64,000 nt of DNA from Flavobacterium sp. SUN052 (GCF_028867935.1 NZ_JAPQNS010000001.1:1488001-1552000), one strand, 5' to 3'. Shown: positions 35,231-43,910, counted from the stretch's first letter. Translations and numbers: made by a program. Notes: generated by a model not told the origin, from the sequence alone.

Positions 35231-37435
35231 TCATTCCAACCGTACCACGTCATACCCTCTAATTCGTTCGCCTTTCTGCCGCCGTTGGGCGGTCTCAAAT
35301 CCTAATGCGGCTAACTCATGACTAATCTTACGGTCGCTTAGCTTTCGTTGATTGGCCTTCGTTTCCAAGTGGCACATGATTTGGATTGCCGATAAAAATT
35401 CTACGTGTTCCCCACCGCTACCGCTGGGTTTGGCAAAGTATTGCGCCAATAGTTGACGCTCGATTGAATGTTGCTGAAAACTATCTGTACTGTCTTTAAG
35501 TCGCTTCACATCGTCAGCGTTGAGCGTGTGCCGTTCGCCCGCTTGCCAAGCCCGATAAGCTTCTAATAGTACGTCGGTCTTATCAATAGCGTTATAGGCG
35601 GCATGATTGATACCTATAATGTTGATTGGGATAACGCGCCGGTTGCCTGTAGGGTCTGATATAACCTCACGCGGGTTTGATGTGCCACACAGAACGGCTA
35701 ACCGCCGTAAAGTCACGTTAGAACGTCCGTAAGGCTCTCGTAGATCGAAATACTTTTTAGAGGTTAAAGCTTTTAGCTTTCGCGCATCCTGAATGGTTAG
35801 CCCCTCTAATTCATCATTCATCAAAATGATCTTTTGGGTCATTAGGATTTCATCATCTTTGCCCGCTTCGAACTTAGTTTCTCCGTAGTAGGGTTGTAGT
35901 TCTGGGGGTAGTAATTGCCGAAACCACTCCGTCTTACCAGTTCCCTGTTTGCCCGTAAAAACAGGCATGAGCGCGCAAATATCTTTATCATCATGGATAT
36001 TGGCAATCATCCCAATAAGCCATTTGCGGAGGAAATATTCGGCATAGTGCGGGTCAAATTCTGAAGCGTCTCCTAAGCCGGTATCAGTCTCTAATGTATT
36101 GGTCAAAGCTTGTATTGCGCCGGTCGGGTTGCGGTCTCGAAACCTTGCAAAAAAGTCACGTATAGGGTTAAACGTCGGCACTACATCGGACTTAATCAGC
36201 GTATCGAAATCAGGGCGTTTTACCTTACCGTCAAACAGGTTTAAGCACTCAATATATAGATTGTTGAGGGCGCGATCTTCTAACGTATTACCCTCTCTGT
36301 CGATAACACGCCGGTTGATTTCATTAAAGCGTAACCCCTGCTGTTTAATGAATGATGCTGCCTGTTGGTAAATCGTTTCATCCGTTTCTATATAACCATT
36401 GGCCGAAAAAACCTGCTCTACAATGTTGGTCGTAACATTAGGGGCCAAATCGCACATTTTGGCTAGATGGTCGATAGCTGATGCCGCGTTAGACTTGCGA
36501 CGCTTGTACATGGTCGAAACCCCTACAATCTCTTTTGTTTTGGGGGTCATGGTTTCGACACCCGCTTGCTTGGCAAAATGGTAAAAAGTACCAATGGTTA
36601 TTTGACGCGCTCCAACCCGTAGGAGGTAATCAAACATCTTATTGCACTTGTCGGTGTCATAGTCGGGACTGAAGCAACTAAGCCGGTGGTAGTAGTCACG
36701 ACCGTTTGCCCCATACTCCGCAACCAGGGCAAAGCCTAACCTCATCCATTCGTCATAGGAAGGGCATAAATCCAGGCTACGCGCTTCAATCTGTTGTACG
36801 GCATACTCTATGTCAGAGTCAGAATGAACGTGTGGCAAAAGGGGCTTTTCGCGCTTCTTTTGTTCAGCCGGTTTGATGAACTGCTTGAACAGGGTTGATG
36901 TATCATTAACGAATAGGTCAGGGTCGTAACTGACAAACCGCGACCGGCTAACGTTTTTACAAGACGTGTCTGCAATTAACCCGTACTTGTCAGCGTAATA
37001 CCGTTCCAATCCTAAAAAGGAATCATCCCACCGTTCCGGCATAATCTTAACCAAGACACATAAACCATTACCTCTAACGGAACGCCAAACAGCGAAGGTG
37101 TAAGGGTCATTACGAAGGCGGTTTAATGCGTCGGCCAATCGTTCGCCCAAATGGTCAAAATCCTGAGCCAGCAAACCAGAGAATTGCCGAATACCGCCGT
37201 TTGTTTTGGTGGTAAACGTCCCGCCAATTGTTGCGACTGGCAAAGCTTCTTTTAGCTTCTTTTGCTTTATTTCGTCGGCTTCGGCGCGTATCTGGTCGAC
37301 AACGGTTTTGAAAGTTGGCAACGCGTTTAGGTCTAAGAACTCTTGAACCGTTATATCAACGCCCGTTTTATTGTAGATACTGCTAAAGTAGGAAATTGAC
37401 GACTGTAGCAAAGAGTGTTTATTAAGGATGTTCAT
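35231..37435 (-). CDS. VirE/VapE-type primase-helicase
   Basis: 734 residues from the ATG at 37435 (MNILNKHSLLQSS); an ATG three codons upstream is possible. The N-terminal VirE-N/primase-like domain (RQFSGLLAQDFDHLGERLAD, TFAVWRSVRGNGLCVLVKI) is followed by a PriCT-like segment (YDEWMRLGFALVAEYG) and a VirE helicase domain with Walker A GKQGTGKT at about 495-502, Walker B ILMNDELEG and a later LAVLCGTSNPREVI sensor. Proteins of this make-up replicate phages and satellites. It would act on the adjacent iteron region. Its start overlaps the end of the 85-residue gene. Confidence 0.85.
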   Translation of the reverse strand: MNILNKHSLLQSSISYFSSIYNKTGVDITVQEFLDLNALPTFKTVVDQIRAEADEIKQKKLKEALPVATIGGTFTTKTNGGIRQFSGLLAQDFDHLGERLADALNRLRNDPYTFAVWRSVRGNGLCVLVKIMPERWDDSFLGLERYYADKYGLIADTSCKNVSRSRFVSYDPDLFVNDTSTLFKQFIKPAEQKKREKPLLPHVHSDSDIEYAVQQIEARSLDLCPSYDEWMRLGFALVAEYGANGRDYYHRLSCFSPDYDTDKCNKMFDYLLRVGARQITIGTFYHFAKQAGVETMTPKTKEIVGVSTMYKRRKSNAASAIDHLAKMCDLAPNVTTNIVEQVFSANGYIETDETIYQQAASFIKQQGLRFNEINRRVIDREGNTLEDRALNNLYIECLNLFDGKVKRPDFDTLIKSDVVPTFNPIRDFFARFRDRNPTGAIQALTNTLETDTGLGDASEFDPHYAEYFLRKWLIGMIANIHDDKDICALMPVFTGKQGTGKTEWFRQLLPPELQPYYGETKFEAGKDDEILMTQKIILMNDELEGLTIQDARKLKALTSKKYFDLREPYGRSNVTLRRLAVLCGTSNPREVISDPTGNRRVIPINIIGINHAAYNAIDKTDVLLEAYRAWQAGERHTLNADDVKRLKDSTDSFQQHSIERQLLAQYFAKPSGSGGEHVEFLSAIQIMCHLETKANQRKLSDRKISHELAALGFETAQRRQKGERIRGYDVVRLE

Positions 37436-37679
37436 GGGTATCAAGTGGGGGGAGGGTATGGGTTTGCCACTCAGTTACAAAGCCTCTTTTTTCTAATTCC
37501 CGTAAAGAATGCCGTTCGAGTAATTCTTCAACCTTTCGGGCTTCTAAAAGATAGTCTTTAGGGATTGGTCGGCATGTTGTGACCGCTCGGAAAATGTTTT
37601 GAATAATTAGTGATTGCTCTGGGCTAAGGACCATCCCACTAAGACGGTCGGGCGGGGTCGGGCGGATGGAGCGTTTCAT
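37422..37679 (-). CDS. Small hypothetical protein between AlpA-like and VirE genes
   Basis: 85 residues, starting MKRSIRPTPPDRLSGMVLSP, helical and charged (DYLLEARKVEELLERHSLRE) with a short His/Pro-rich end. Its start overlaps the stop of the AlpA-like gene by an ATGA, and its end overlaps the start of the VirE gene by about 14 bp, so the three are translationally coupled. No family recognised; small proteins at this place in other elements act in replication control. Confidence 0.65.
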   Translation of the reverse strand: MKRSIRPTPPDRLSGMVLSPEQSLIIQNIFRAVTTCRPIPKDYLLEARKVEELLERHSLRELEKRGFVTEWQTHTLPPLDTHEHP

Positions 37680-38026
37680 GCTGTAGCACCTCCTTTCCTT
37701 ACGCGACGTGTTACGCGGGATTGTTCGTACTGTACCACTTGTTCTAATATGGTAGACTGACGTTGTGACCGTACCCAGTTTTGCAAATCCAACTTAGAAA
37801 AATAGGTGCGCTTTCCTACCTTAGAAAAAGGGATTTCACGGCGTGACACTTTGCCGTATAGGGTTTGTACGGTTAGACCTAATAAAATAGCGGCCTGTTC
37901 ATAATTTAGTACCTCATCAATAGGTGTACCTACTTTAGGCTGTAGTTCTTGACTATTTGCAACCCTTTGCAATAGCTCTTTAATGAGGTTTACGTCTGCC
38001 TGTAATTTCTCAAAATCAACAACCAT
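37676..38026 (-). CDS. AlpA/excisionase-like HTH DNA-binding protein
   Basis: 116 residues from the ATG at 38026; the frame is open further upstream to 38125 but that part does not fit the family. A helical N-terminus (FEKLQADVNLIKELLQRVAN) precedes the HTH_17-type domain: LNYEQAAILLGLTVQTLYGK, REIPFSKVGKRTYFSKLDLQ, NWVRSQRQ. It lies directly downstream of the integrase on the same strand and is coupled to the next two genes. Proteins of this kind serve as directionality factor and activator in PICIs and ICEs. Confidence 0.82.
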   Translation of the reverse strand: MVVDFEKLQADVNLIKELLQRVANSQELQPKVGTPIDEVLNYEQAAILLGLTVQTLYGKVSRREIPFSKVGKRTYFSKLDLQNWVRSQRQSTILEQVVQYEQSRVTRRVRKGGATA

Positions 38027-38152
38027 GATGTCCCAGAGATTTGAAAGTGAATTTCTGGAAGCAAAGGTCCGGCAGTAGAAGGCAGTTTGTGCCGGATGTA
38101 GTAGCGAAGAAACAGGTCTTCGCAAGTTATGAGCTATTGAAACCGTAGCAAT

Positions 38153-38190
38153 AAAAAAGCTATCAATTCCTAATCGAGGAATTGATAGCT
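38153..38190 (-). terminator. Terminator of the integrase gene
   Basis: A perfect 14-bp stem (38158-38171 with 38177-38190, loop aatcg) is followed on the minus strand by TTTTTT. It lies 46 bp after the integrase stop codon and separates it from the AlpA-like operon. Confidence 0.9.
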
Positions 38191-38235
38191 AACAATCTTA
38201 TAATTAGCTATATAAGAACTACGAGGATTGTAAGT

Positions 38236-39369
38236 CTAAATATCAATTGAAATTCGGTCAGCGGCTTTCCGTTTTAAGTCGTTAACTACTTTCGTATAAA
38301 TCTGAGTAGTGGCAACGTTGGCGTGTCCCATCATTTTGGCAATGGTGTATATATCTGTCCCGTTTTGTAGTTGCAGGGTCGCAAACGTGTGCCTGAACGC
38401 GTGGAACGTAATTGTTCGGGTAATTCCTGCCCTCATACACCATTGCTGTAACTTCTGATTTTGCCAACTTGAATAGAGCAATTCGGGAAAGACCTTATCA
38501 GTATCATTTCTTCTTTCTCCAAGAATTGTGCGGGCCGTTTCGTTAATTGGCAAAGTTTCCTCTTGATCCGTTTTCTGTTGACGGTATCGCAATGAAGGCC
38601 CGTTTTCCTCATCCCGCACTTCACCCCATATCAATTTAGATACATCGCTATACCGCAAGCCAGTAAGAGCCGAAAACAACCCGGCCCGTTTCAAGTAAGG
38701 CAAATCACAATCCACTTTTGCCAATGCTTGTAGTTCGGTAAGGCTCAAAAATTCGCGTTGTGTGTCTTTGCGGGTTAATCTCTTTACTCTTTGGGCGGGA
38801 TTAGTGGTTAGTATCTTAGCATCAATAGCGCGAGACAATGCCGTTTTAAAAATGGTGAAATAGCCAACGGCAGAATTATAGGCGATTTTAGTATTTACTG
38901 ACCTAGTGACGTTTAAGGATTTCGCTGTTGTCAGGTAGTTGCGAAAGCCTTTACAAAAGTCCTCTGTTATCTCATCTACAAATAATTCACCATTGGTGTA
39001 AAGGTTTAAGTGTTGGTAAACACTCATCCAATTATTTCGACTGTTGATGCTTCTTTTTTGCTTTTCGGTTTCCGCCTGTTTCTTGAACCAAGCTAAAAAA
39101 TCAGCCCGTTCAACCTTTTTTGTCAAAAAGCCATAGTTACCCGCTTGTACCTCTAGCTTTCGTTGAGCGTGTATATTTTCGGCTAATTCTCGTGTCTTCT
39201 TATTGTGTTCACGCTCCAATTTGGATTTAGGATTGCCGAACAAGTGCAAGCCTAAAAACTCCCTTCTTGTATCCTTTCCGGTTACTGGGCTTTTAATAGC
39301 CGGATAGAAGTCTATGTAAAGACTTACACGCTCATCGCCTATTGGCTTTTCTCTAAGTGTGACTCCCAT
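38236..39369 (-). CDS. int: Tyrosine recombinase/phage integrase
   Basis: 377 residues. The N-terminal arm-binding and SAM-like core-binding parts (RADFLAWFKKQAETEKQKRS, TNGELFVDEITEDFCKGFRN) precede the catalytic domain. The full active-site set is present: Arg239 in LTGLRYSD, Lys266 in RQQKTDQ, His323 and Arg326 in FHAFRHTF, His349 in MMGHANV and Tyr358 in QIYTKV. It should cut and join DNA at the 20-bp att core in msrA. It lies next to attR and is read away from it; arm-type repeats lie in its promoter. Confidence 0.95.
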   Translation of the reverse strand: MGVTLREKPIGDERVSLYIDFYPAIKSPVTGKDTRREFLGLHLFGNPKSKLEREHNKKTRELAENIHAQRKLEVQAGNYGFLTKKVERADFLAWFKKQAETEKQKRSINSRNNWMSVYQHLNLYTNGELFVDEITEDFCKGFRNYLTTAKSLNVTRSVNTKIAYNSAVGYFTIFKTALSRAIDAKILTTNPAQRVKRLTRKDTQREFLSLTELQALAKVDCDLPYLKRAGLFSALTGLRYSDVSKLIWGEVRDEENGPSLRYRQQKTDQEETLPINETARTILGERRNDTDKVFPELLYSSWQNQKLQQWCMRAGITRTITFHAFRHTFATLQLQNGTDIYTIAKMMGHANVATTQIYTKVVNDLKRKAADRISIDI

Positions 39370-39370
39370 A

Positions 39371-39425
39371 TTTTGTACCTTAATTATTAATTAACTTTGC
39401 TGAGGTACGACAAAGGTACAAAAAG
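39371..39425. repeat. Putative integrase arm-type sites, right end
   Basis: The 14-mer aaaggtacaaaaag is at 39412-39425, with a further aaggtaca directly after it (39422 on), a related aggtac at about 39403, and an inverted ttttgtacctta at 39371-39382. They lie between the integrase start codon and attR, where the integrase promoter must also be, so the integrase could regulate itself. Confidence 0.5.
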
Positions 39426-39531
39426 GTACAATCTATAGCACATTTATACAATAGCCAATTAACAGTAAAAAACAAAAAAAGCCCCAAAATAGGAGCTTTA
39501 GCACTGTTTTTACTATCGAATATCAATGGCT

Positions 39532-40227
39532 TTATTGTGCCTTCAATTTCTCCTTAAATACCTTACGGAATTTGTCGAGCTTAGGAGCAATCACAAAGGC
39601 ACAATACCCCTGATCGGGATTCTGAGCGAAATAGTTCTGATGATAGTCTTCCGCTTCGTAGAAGATGCTAGCGGGGCTTATCTCGGTAACGATTTGCTTA
39701 TCGTAAGCACCCGATTTGTTCAGTTCGTCTTTTACGGTTTGGGCCAGTTGCTTCTGCTCGTCGTTGTGATAAAAAATTACGGAACGATATTGCGTACCGA
39801 CGTCAGCACCCTGCCGGTTAAGGCTTGTTGGGTCATGGCTGCGGAAAAACGCCTGTAACAATTCGGCATAAGAAATTTTAGCCGGATCGTAGGTCACCTC
39901 CACACATTCGGCATGGCCAGTTGTCCCGGTGCAAACTTCTTTATACGTTGGATTTGGCTTTGCGCCACCTTCGTATCCCGACACGGCGCCCTGCACCCCA
40001 TCGAGCGTTTCGAACATAGCTTCTGTACACCAGAAACAGCCGGTGCCAAAAGTAGCTTTAGCCATGCCTGCTGGCATAGCCGATGATTCATTTGTTGTCA
40101 TTACGCGCGATTGTTGATTTCCTGTCGATTGGCTCTGCACTGGTTGACTGGCTGTTGTAATACCCAGCACCGAGAGAAGAGCAGCAGCGATGCGAGTGGT
40201 GGTTGCCCGGAAATTAGTCGTAACCAT
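39532..40227 (-). CDS. msrA: Peptide-methionine (S)-S-oxide reductase, element target gene
   Basis: 231 residues. A signal peptide (RIAAALLSVLGITTASQPVQ) suggests a periplasmic or lipid-anchored form. The MsrA signature with the nucleophilic Cys is FGTGCFWCTEAMFE, followed by GAVSGYEGG, YDPAKISYAELLQAFFRSHD and GTQYRSVIF. It repairs oxidised methionine with thioredoxin-like reductant. The last codons before the stop lie in attR, and the original last residues seem to be those at 23984-24018. The gene still looks complete, so integration should not destroy activity. Confidence 0.95.
   Translation of the reverse strand: MVTTNFRATTTRIAAALLSVLGITTASQPVQSQSTGNQQSRVMTTNESSAMPAGMAKATFGTGCFWCTEAMFETLDGVQGAVSGYEGGAKPNPTYKEVCTGTTGHAECVEVTYDPAKISYAELLQAFFRSHDPTSLNRQGADVGTQYRSVIFYHNDEQKQLAQTVKDELNKSGAYDKQIVTEISPASIFYEAEDYHQNYFAQNPDQGYCAFVIAPKLDKFRKVFKEKLKAQ
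39538..39557. repeat. attR core (20-bp direct repeat)
   Basis: Second copy of the 20-bp repeat at 23999-24018. It lies in the last codons of msrA (encoding KEKLKA), so integration keeps the msrA frame and only changes the last residue before the stop. Confidence 0.9.
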
Positions 40228-40296
40228 ACAGGTTCGAATAGGGTTTTAGTATAAGGCAATAACATATCTTGCCAATGATAAGTTTTCACGCACTCC

Positions 40297-41175
40297 ATGA
40301 AGTCATTCAAACCCGAAACGCTCCGCTTCGACGGAAAAGATACCTTTAAAATCAAAGATGTCGACACGAAAATCGACGACCTCTACACCGACGACGCTGA
40401 CTACGAAAATCAACTGCGGCAGCAGGCCTCCGAGATCGAAAAACTCCAGACCAAACTTTATGCTGACAAGCGTTATGGTGTTTTGACGGTATTCCAGGCG
40501 ATGGATGCTGCGGGTAAAGACGGAACCATTCAACACGTTTTTACGGGTACAAATCCGCTGGGACTCCAGATTCATTCGTTCAAAAGGCCAACGGAGCAGG
40601 AACTTGACCACGATTGGCTGTGGCGATCGTGGCGCGATCTTCCGCCACGGGGTGTTATTGGCGTTTTTAACCGCTCGTACTACGAAGAAGTACTCGTTGT
40701 GAAGGTGCATCCAGAGATTCTATTGAACCAGCGGCTCCCAGTTGACCGGACCGACAATCAGGACAAAATCTGGAAACACCGGTATGAAGCCATTTGCGAC
40801 TTCGAAAAACATCTGTATCGCAATGGTTTTCCGGTGATCAAGTTCTTCCTCCACGTGTCGAAAAAGGAGCAAGCCGAGCGGCTAATTGCCCGCATTGAAG
40901 AGCCGGACAAAAACTGGAAATTCGATGAGCAGGATGTAAAAGAGCGTGGTTTCTGGAAAGAATACATGGATGCTTTTGAAGAGGCCATCAACGAAACAGC
41001 TACCTCCAATTCGCCCTGGTACGTGGTACCCGCCGATGACAAAAAGAACATGCGCCTAATTGTGGGCCGTATTCTGATTAACGAACTGAGCAAACTGCCC
41101 ATTGGCGAACCCGAAGTTGACGAAGCGAGAGCCAAAGAATTACAAAAACTGATCAAGGTTATTCAGGATCAATGA
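40297..41175 (+). CDS. Polyphosphate kinase 2 family protein, copy 1
   Basis: 292 residues. The PPK2 Walker A is AMDAAGKDGTIQHV, the lid/Walker B part is GVIGVFNRSYYEEVLVVKVH, and DFEKHLYRNGFPVIKFFLHV and WYVVPADDKKNMRLIVGRI complete the family pattern. It transfers phosphate between polyphosphate and nucleotides. Sequence features fit the class that uses NMP/NDP substrates (class III type), but the direction and nucleotide preference cannot be told here. It starts 69 bp upstream-divergent from msrA and is followed by a paralogue. Confidence 0.9.
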   Translation: MKSFKPETLRFDGKDTFKIKDVDTKIDDLYTDDADYENQLRQQASEIEKLQTKLYADKRYGVLTVFQAMDAAGKDGTIQHVFTGTNPLGLQIHSFKRPTEQELDHDWLWRSWRDLPPRGVIGVFNRSYYEEVLVVKVHPEILLNQRLPVDRTDNQDKIWKHRYEAICDFEKHLYRNGFPVIKFFLHVSKKEQAERLIARIEEPDKNWKFDEQDVKERGFWKEYMDAFEEAINETATSNSPWYVVPADDKKNMRLIVGRILINELSKLPIGEPEVDEARAKELQKLIKVIQDQ

Positions 41176-41184
41176 TAAAAAATT

Positions 41185-41276
41185 GACGCAGCGTTACGCA
41201 GAGGAGCACTAAGTTTTACAGATCAAAGTAGAGTTACTGTCTGTGAATCTTAGTGCTCCTCTGCGTAACGCTGTGT
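41185..41276. repeat. Palindrome between the two PPK2 genes
   Basis: Left arm 41185-41213 (containing gcagcgttacgcagaggagc) and right arm 41249-41276 (tagtgctcctctgcgtaacg) are complementary almost without mismatch, around a ~35-nt centre that contains a smaller inverted repeat. The repeated acgcag and cgcagag units suggest the same kind of origin as the heptad palindromes. Confidence 0.7.
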
Positions 41277-41288
41277 ATAGAAAACGTT

Positions 41289-42164
41289 ATGAAAAAAATC
41301 AACTCTAAGGCTTTCCGTTTCGACGGGAAAACTGCCTATTCGGCGAAAGAGACGCCTACTCTGATCGATCCGTATTACAAAAGCGATGCTGACCTATCCC
41401 GGCAATTCGGCGAGCTTAGCGACCGTATGGATCAAGCCCAGAACCAGATGCACGCTCACGAAAAATACGGGCTGGTGGTGTTGTTTCAGGCAATGGATGC
41501 GGGCGGGAAAGATAGCAGCATCCGACACGTATTTCAGGGTGTGAATCCGTCGAGGTTCCAGGTGGCCTCGTTTAACAAGCCGGGAAAGGAAGACCTTGCT
41601 CACGATTTTTTGTGGCGTTTCTGGAAAAAACTACCTGAACGAGGCTATATCGGCATTTTCAACCGGACGTACTACGAAGAGGTGCTCGCCCTGAAAGTTC
41701 ATCCCGAAAAACTGGAAGAATCAAATATACCGGAGGAGTTCTTAAAGAATGAAGCCAAACTCTGGCAACAACGCTACAGCGACATTGCTCACTTCGAAGA
41801 TTACCTGCACCGGAATGGCTTTCGGGTGGTGAAATTTTACCTGCACGTTTCTAAGAACGAGCAAGGACAACGACTAATCAACCGTCTACAGGATACCGAG
41901 AAGCAATGGAAGCTGAGCGATAACGACCTAAAAGAGCGGAAATCCTGGGACAAATACATGAGCGTATACGAGGACGCTATTAATGCAACCGCTAGCCGAA
42001 ACTGCCCCTGGTACGTGATTCCGAGCGACGATATGGATAACCAGCGACTCATCATTGCCCACATTATGACCGAAATTCTTGAATCTCTGCCCGTCACCTT
42101 TCCCAAGCGCGACAACAAAGAGGCTGAACGGCTGATCAAGGTGATTGAGAAACAGGATGGATAA
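41289..42164 (+). CDS. Polyphosphate kinase 2 family protein, copy 2
   Basis: 291 residues from the ATG at 41289; an upstream frame from 41253 lies in the palindrome. It has the Walker A AMDAGGKDSSIRHVF, then YIGIFNRTYYEEVLALKVHP and WYVIPSDDMDNQRLIIAHIM. It is clearly paralogous to the gene before it but substantially diverged, with GGKDSS in place of AGKDGT. Two diverged PPK2s in tandem often differ in nucleotide preference. It converges with the TPR protein gene. Confidence 0.9.
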   Translation: MKKINSKAFRFDGKTAYSAKETPTLIDPYYKSDADLSRQFGELSDRMDQAQNQMHAHEKYGLVVLFQAMDAGGKDSSIRHVFQGVNPSRFQVASFNKPGKEDLAHDFLWRFWKKLPERGYIGIFNRTYYEEVLALKVHPEKLEESNIPEEFLKNEAKLWQQRYSDIAHFEDYLHRNGFRVVKFYLHVSKNEQGQRLINRLQDTEKQWKLSDNDLKERKSWDKYMSVYEDAINATASRNCPWYVIPSDDMDNQRLIIAHIMTEILESLPVTFPKRDNKEAERLIKVIEKQDG

Positions 42165-42209
42165 TGTACCGGTTGCAATTAGCCATACATGGTATGTCCT
42201 TTTACAATT

Positions 42210-43910
42210 CTACCGATTCCCAAAATTCTGCGCCAGAAACACACCGTCTGCTTTCGACCAGCCTTGCCGGGCTAGTTGTTGTTCGCGCTGGGCAGTTGCA
42301 GCATCACCTTTTAAAGCGGCCAAACGAGCGAGAGCATAGTGGGTGCCGGGATAGGCAGGGTCATGTTCGGCCAGGAGTTTAGTTGACTCTTCGGCAAAGT
42401 CGGTCAGCTTTAGTTGTATGGCTAGCTGCGCAATGGTTTCCAGTTGAAACAGGGCTTCGGCCCAGGGGTCAGGACCGTATTGGTCGTGCGCACTTATCTG
42501 AAATTTACGAACGTCGGCCAGACCTTTTTCGCGCTCGGTGGCCGGGCCGTCGCTATGGTCTGAGAGGGCAATCAGAGCGGCCAGAAATTTGGGGTGCGGT
42601 TCGAGCCAGGCTGCCAGCCAGTCGCTGTCTTTGACCTTTTTGGCTTCTTTCACTTCGTCCAGAGCTGCTTTTAGCGACAGGCGTGCCTGATCGAGTTGGT
42701 TTTTCTTAACCTGAGTAAGGCCCATCAGGTAATACCCGATGGAGCGTTCACCGGCGGTTTTGGCGGTTGTCAACTCCGTAATCATAGGCAGAGCTTCTGC
42801 ATCGCGGTTCTGGTTTATTAGCAAAGCCGGATACCCCATTTTGTTGTAGAACGTTTGCTCCCGGTTAATGGGTCGCTCGGTCATGTAGCGCTCCTTTACT
42901 AACTGTTCAGCTTCACCAATACGACCCTGATATTGATAGCACAAAGCCAGTAACGAGATATTATGGATGTGATGCCAGTCGTACATCGACGGGTATTGCT
43001 CCGATTTATATAGGTTCCGCTCGATGCCATCGGTCAGTTTCATCTGAGTAATAGCCTCGTCCACATCGCCCGTTTTCATCAGGTCGTGGGCGTACATATG
43101 CATGGCGTGAGCCAGATTAGGAGCCAGTTGAGCATAGACTTTTCCGTGTTCGAGCGCTTTGGTATAGTCGGCCATCCCTTCGTAGGCATGAATCAGGAAA
43201 TGGTGCGCCGACGGGTGATTAGGAAACATCTGGAGCACCTTTTCGTATATAGCAATACTTGCTGTTGATGTGCCTTGTCCTCGACCCGATGCCAGCCGTT
43301 CATATGCGTTTCCGGCAATGAGCCAGAGTTCGGCATCCTGCGGAAAGCGTTTCACCTGCTTATTAATGGCCAACCGGTAGTCATTCAGGAGTTTCTGATT
43401 GTTGAGCGAATCAACCGCTTTCAACTGGGCAAACCGCAGGTCAATATGGGCTTTTTCACGCTCTGAAGCGTAACTGGCCAACTTCTTAGCAGTCTCGGCA
43501 GCAGCTAGTGCGGCTTTACTGTCGTCCAGTTCCATATACACCCTACTTAGACCAACGTGTGCCATAACCAGGGTTGAATCGTTCCGTAAAGCTTCATGAA
43601 AGGAGCGGGCAGCTTCTACCAGCGCGTATCCATGCAAATAGCCCATACCCTGTTCAAAGTATGCTTGAGCTTTCTCGTTTTTAGTAGAGGTTGGTGTCGG
43701 AAACTGTCCAACGTTTGTCCGTAGAGCTACCGGCTGTTTCAATAGGGTATTAGGAACCCCGCCAACGTGAACCAAGCCACAGACGGGGATTGCAGAAGCC
43801 GCTATTGCCAATGATTCAGAAGACTGAGATTTGTTTGGCTCGATCAGGGTCCTGACAAGCAACGTACCCAGCAAAACCGGCAGAAAAGAATATAGGTAAA
43901 CGCGTTTCAT
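42210..43910 (-). CDS. TPR-repeat exported protein
   Basis: 566 residues from the ATG at 43910 (MKRVYLYSFLPVLLGTLLV), which starts a signal peptide or anchor. TPR units are visible throughout (YFEQGMGYLHGYALVEAARS, then MAHVGLSRVYMELDDSKAAL, and HHFLIHAYEGMADYTKALEH, GKVYAQLAP). The central part around HAMHMYAHDLMKTGDVDEAI, then YDWHHIHNISLLAL is found in periplasmic TPR proteins of unknown function. It lies between PPK2 and a secreted amidohydrolase. It probably serves as a scaffold. Confidence 0.82.
   Translation of the reverse strand: MKRVYLYSFLPVLLGTLLVRTLIEPNKSQSSESLAIAASAIPVCGLVHVGGVPNTLLKQPVALRTNVGQFPTPTSTKNEKAQAYFEQGMGYLHGYALVEAARSFHEALRNDSTLVMAHVGLSRVYMELDDSKAALAAAETAKKLASYASEREKAHIDLRFAQLKAVDSLNNQKLLNDYRLAINKQVKRFPQDAELWLIAGNAYERLASGRGQGTSTASIAIYEKVLQMFPNHPSAHHFLIHAYEGMADYTKALEHGKVYAQLAPNLAHAMHMYAHDLMKTGDVDEAITQMKLTDGIERNLYKSEQYPSMYDWHHIHNISLLALCYQYQGRIGEAEQLVKERYMTERPINREQTFYNKMGYPALLINQNRDAEALPMITELTTAKTAGERSIGYYLMGLTQVKKNQLDQARLSLKAALDEVKEAKKVKDSDWLAAWLEPHPKFLAALIALSDHSDGPATEREKGLADVRKFQISAHDQYGPDPWAEALFQLETIAQLAIQLKLTDFAEESTKLLAEHDPAYPGTHYALARLAALKGDAATAQREQQLARQGWSKADGVFLAQNFGNR

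Larger units (their letters stand above)
23999..39557. mobile_element. Integrative element in msrA, resembling a phage satellite (PICI-like)
   Basis: About 15.6 kb bounded by 20-bp direct repeats, with the integrase next to the right end. From right to left it encodes an integrase, an AlpA-like HTH protein, an 85-residue protein, a VirE/VapE-like primase-helicase, an iteron region, an HTH protein, a small-terminase-like protein, a tail-like protein, an XRE repressor and then small regulators and cargo. No large terminase, portal, capsid, lysis or conjugation gene is present. That gene set is the pattern of phage-inducible islands rather than of a full prophage or a conjugative element. The left third is visibly more AT-rich than the right part and the chromosome. 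Confidence 0.85.

Noticed and set aside
23999..39557. Complete prophage
   Set aside because: No large terminase, portal, capsid, tail tape-measure or lysis genes; only one tail-like gene and a TerS-like gene.
23999..39557. Integrative conjugative element
   Set aside because: No relaxase, coupling protein or Tra genes were seen.
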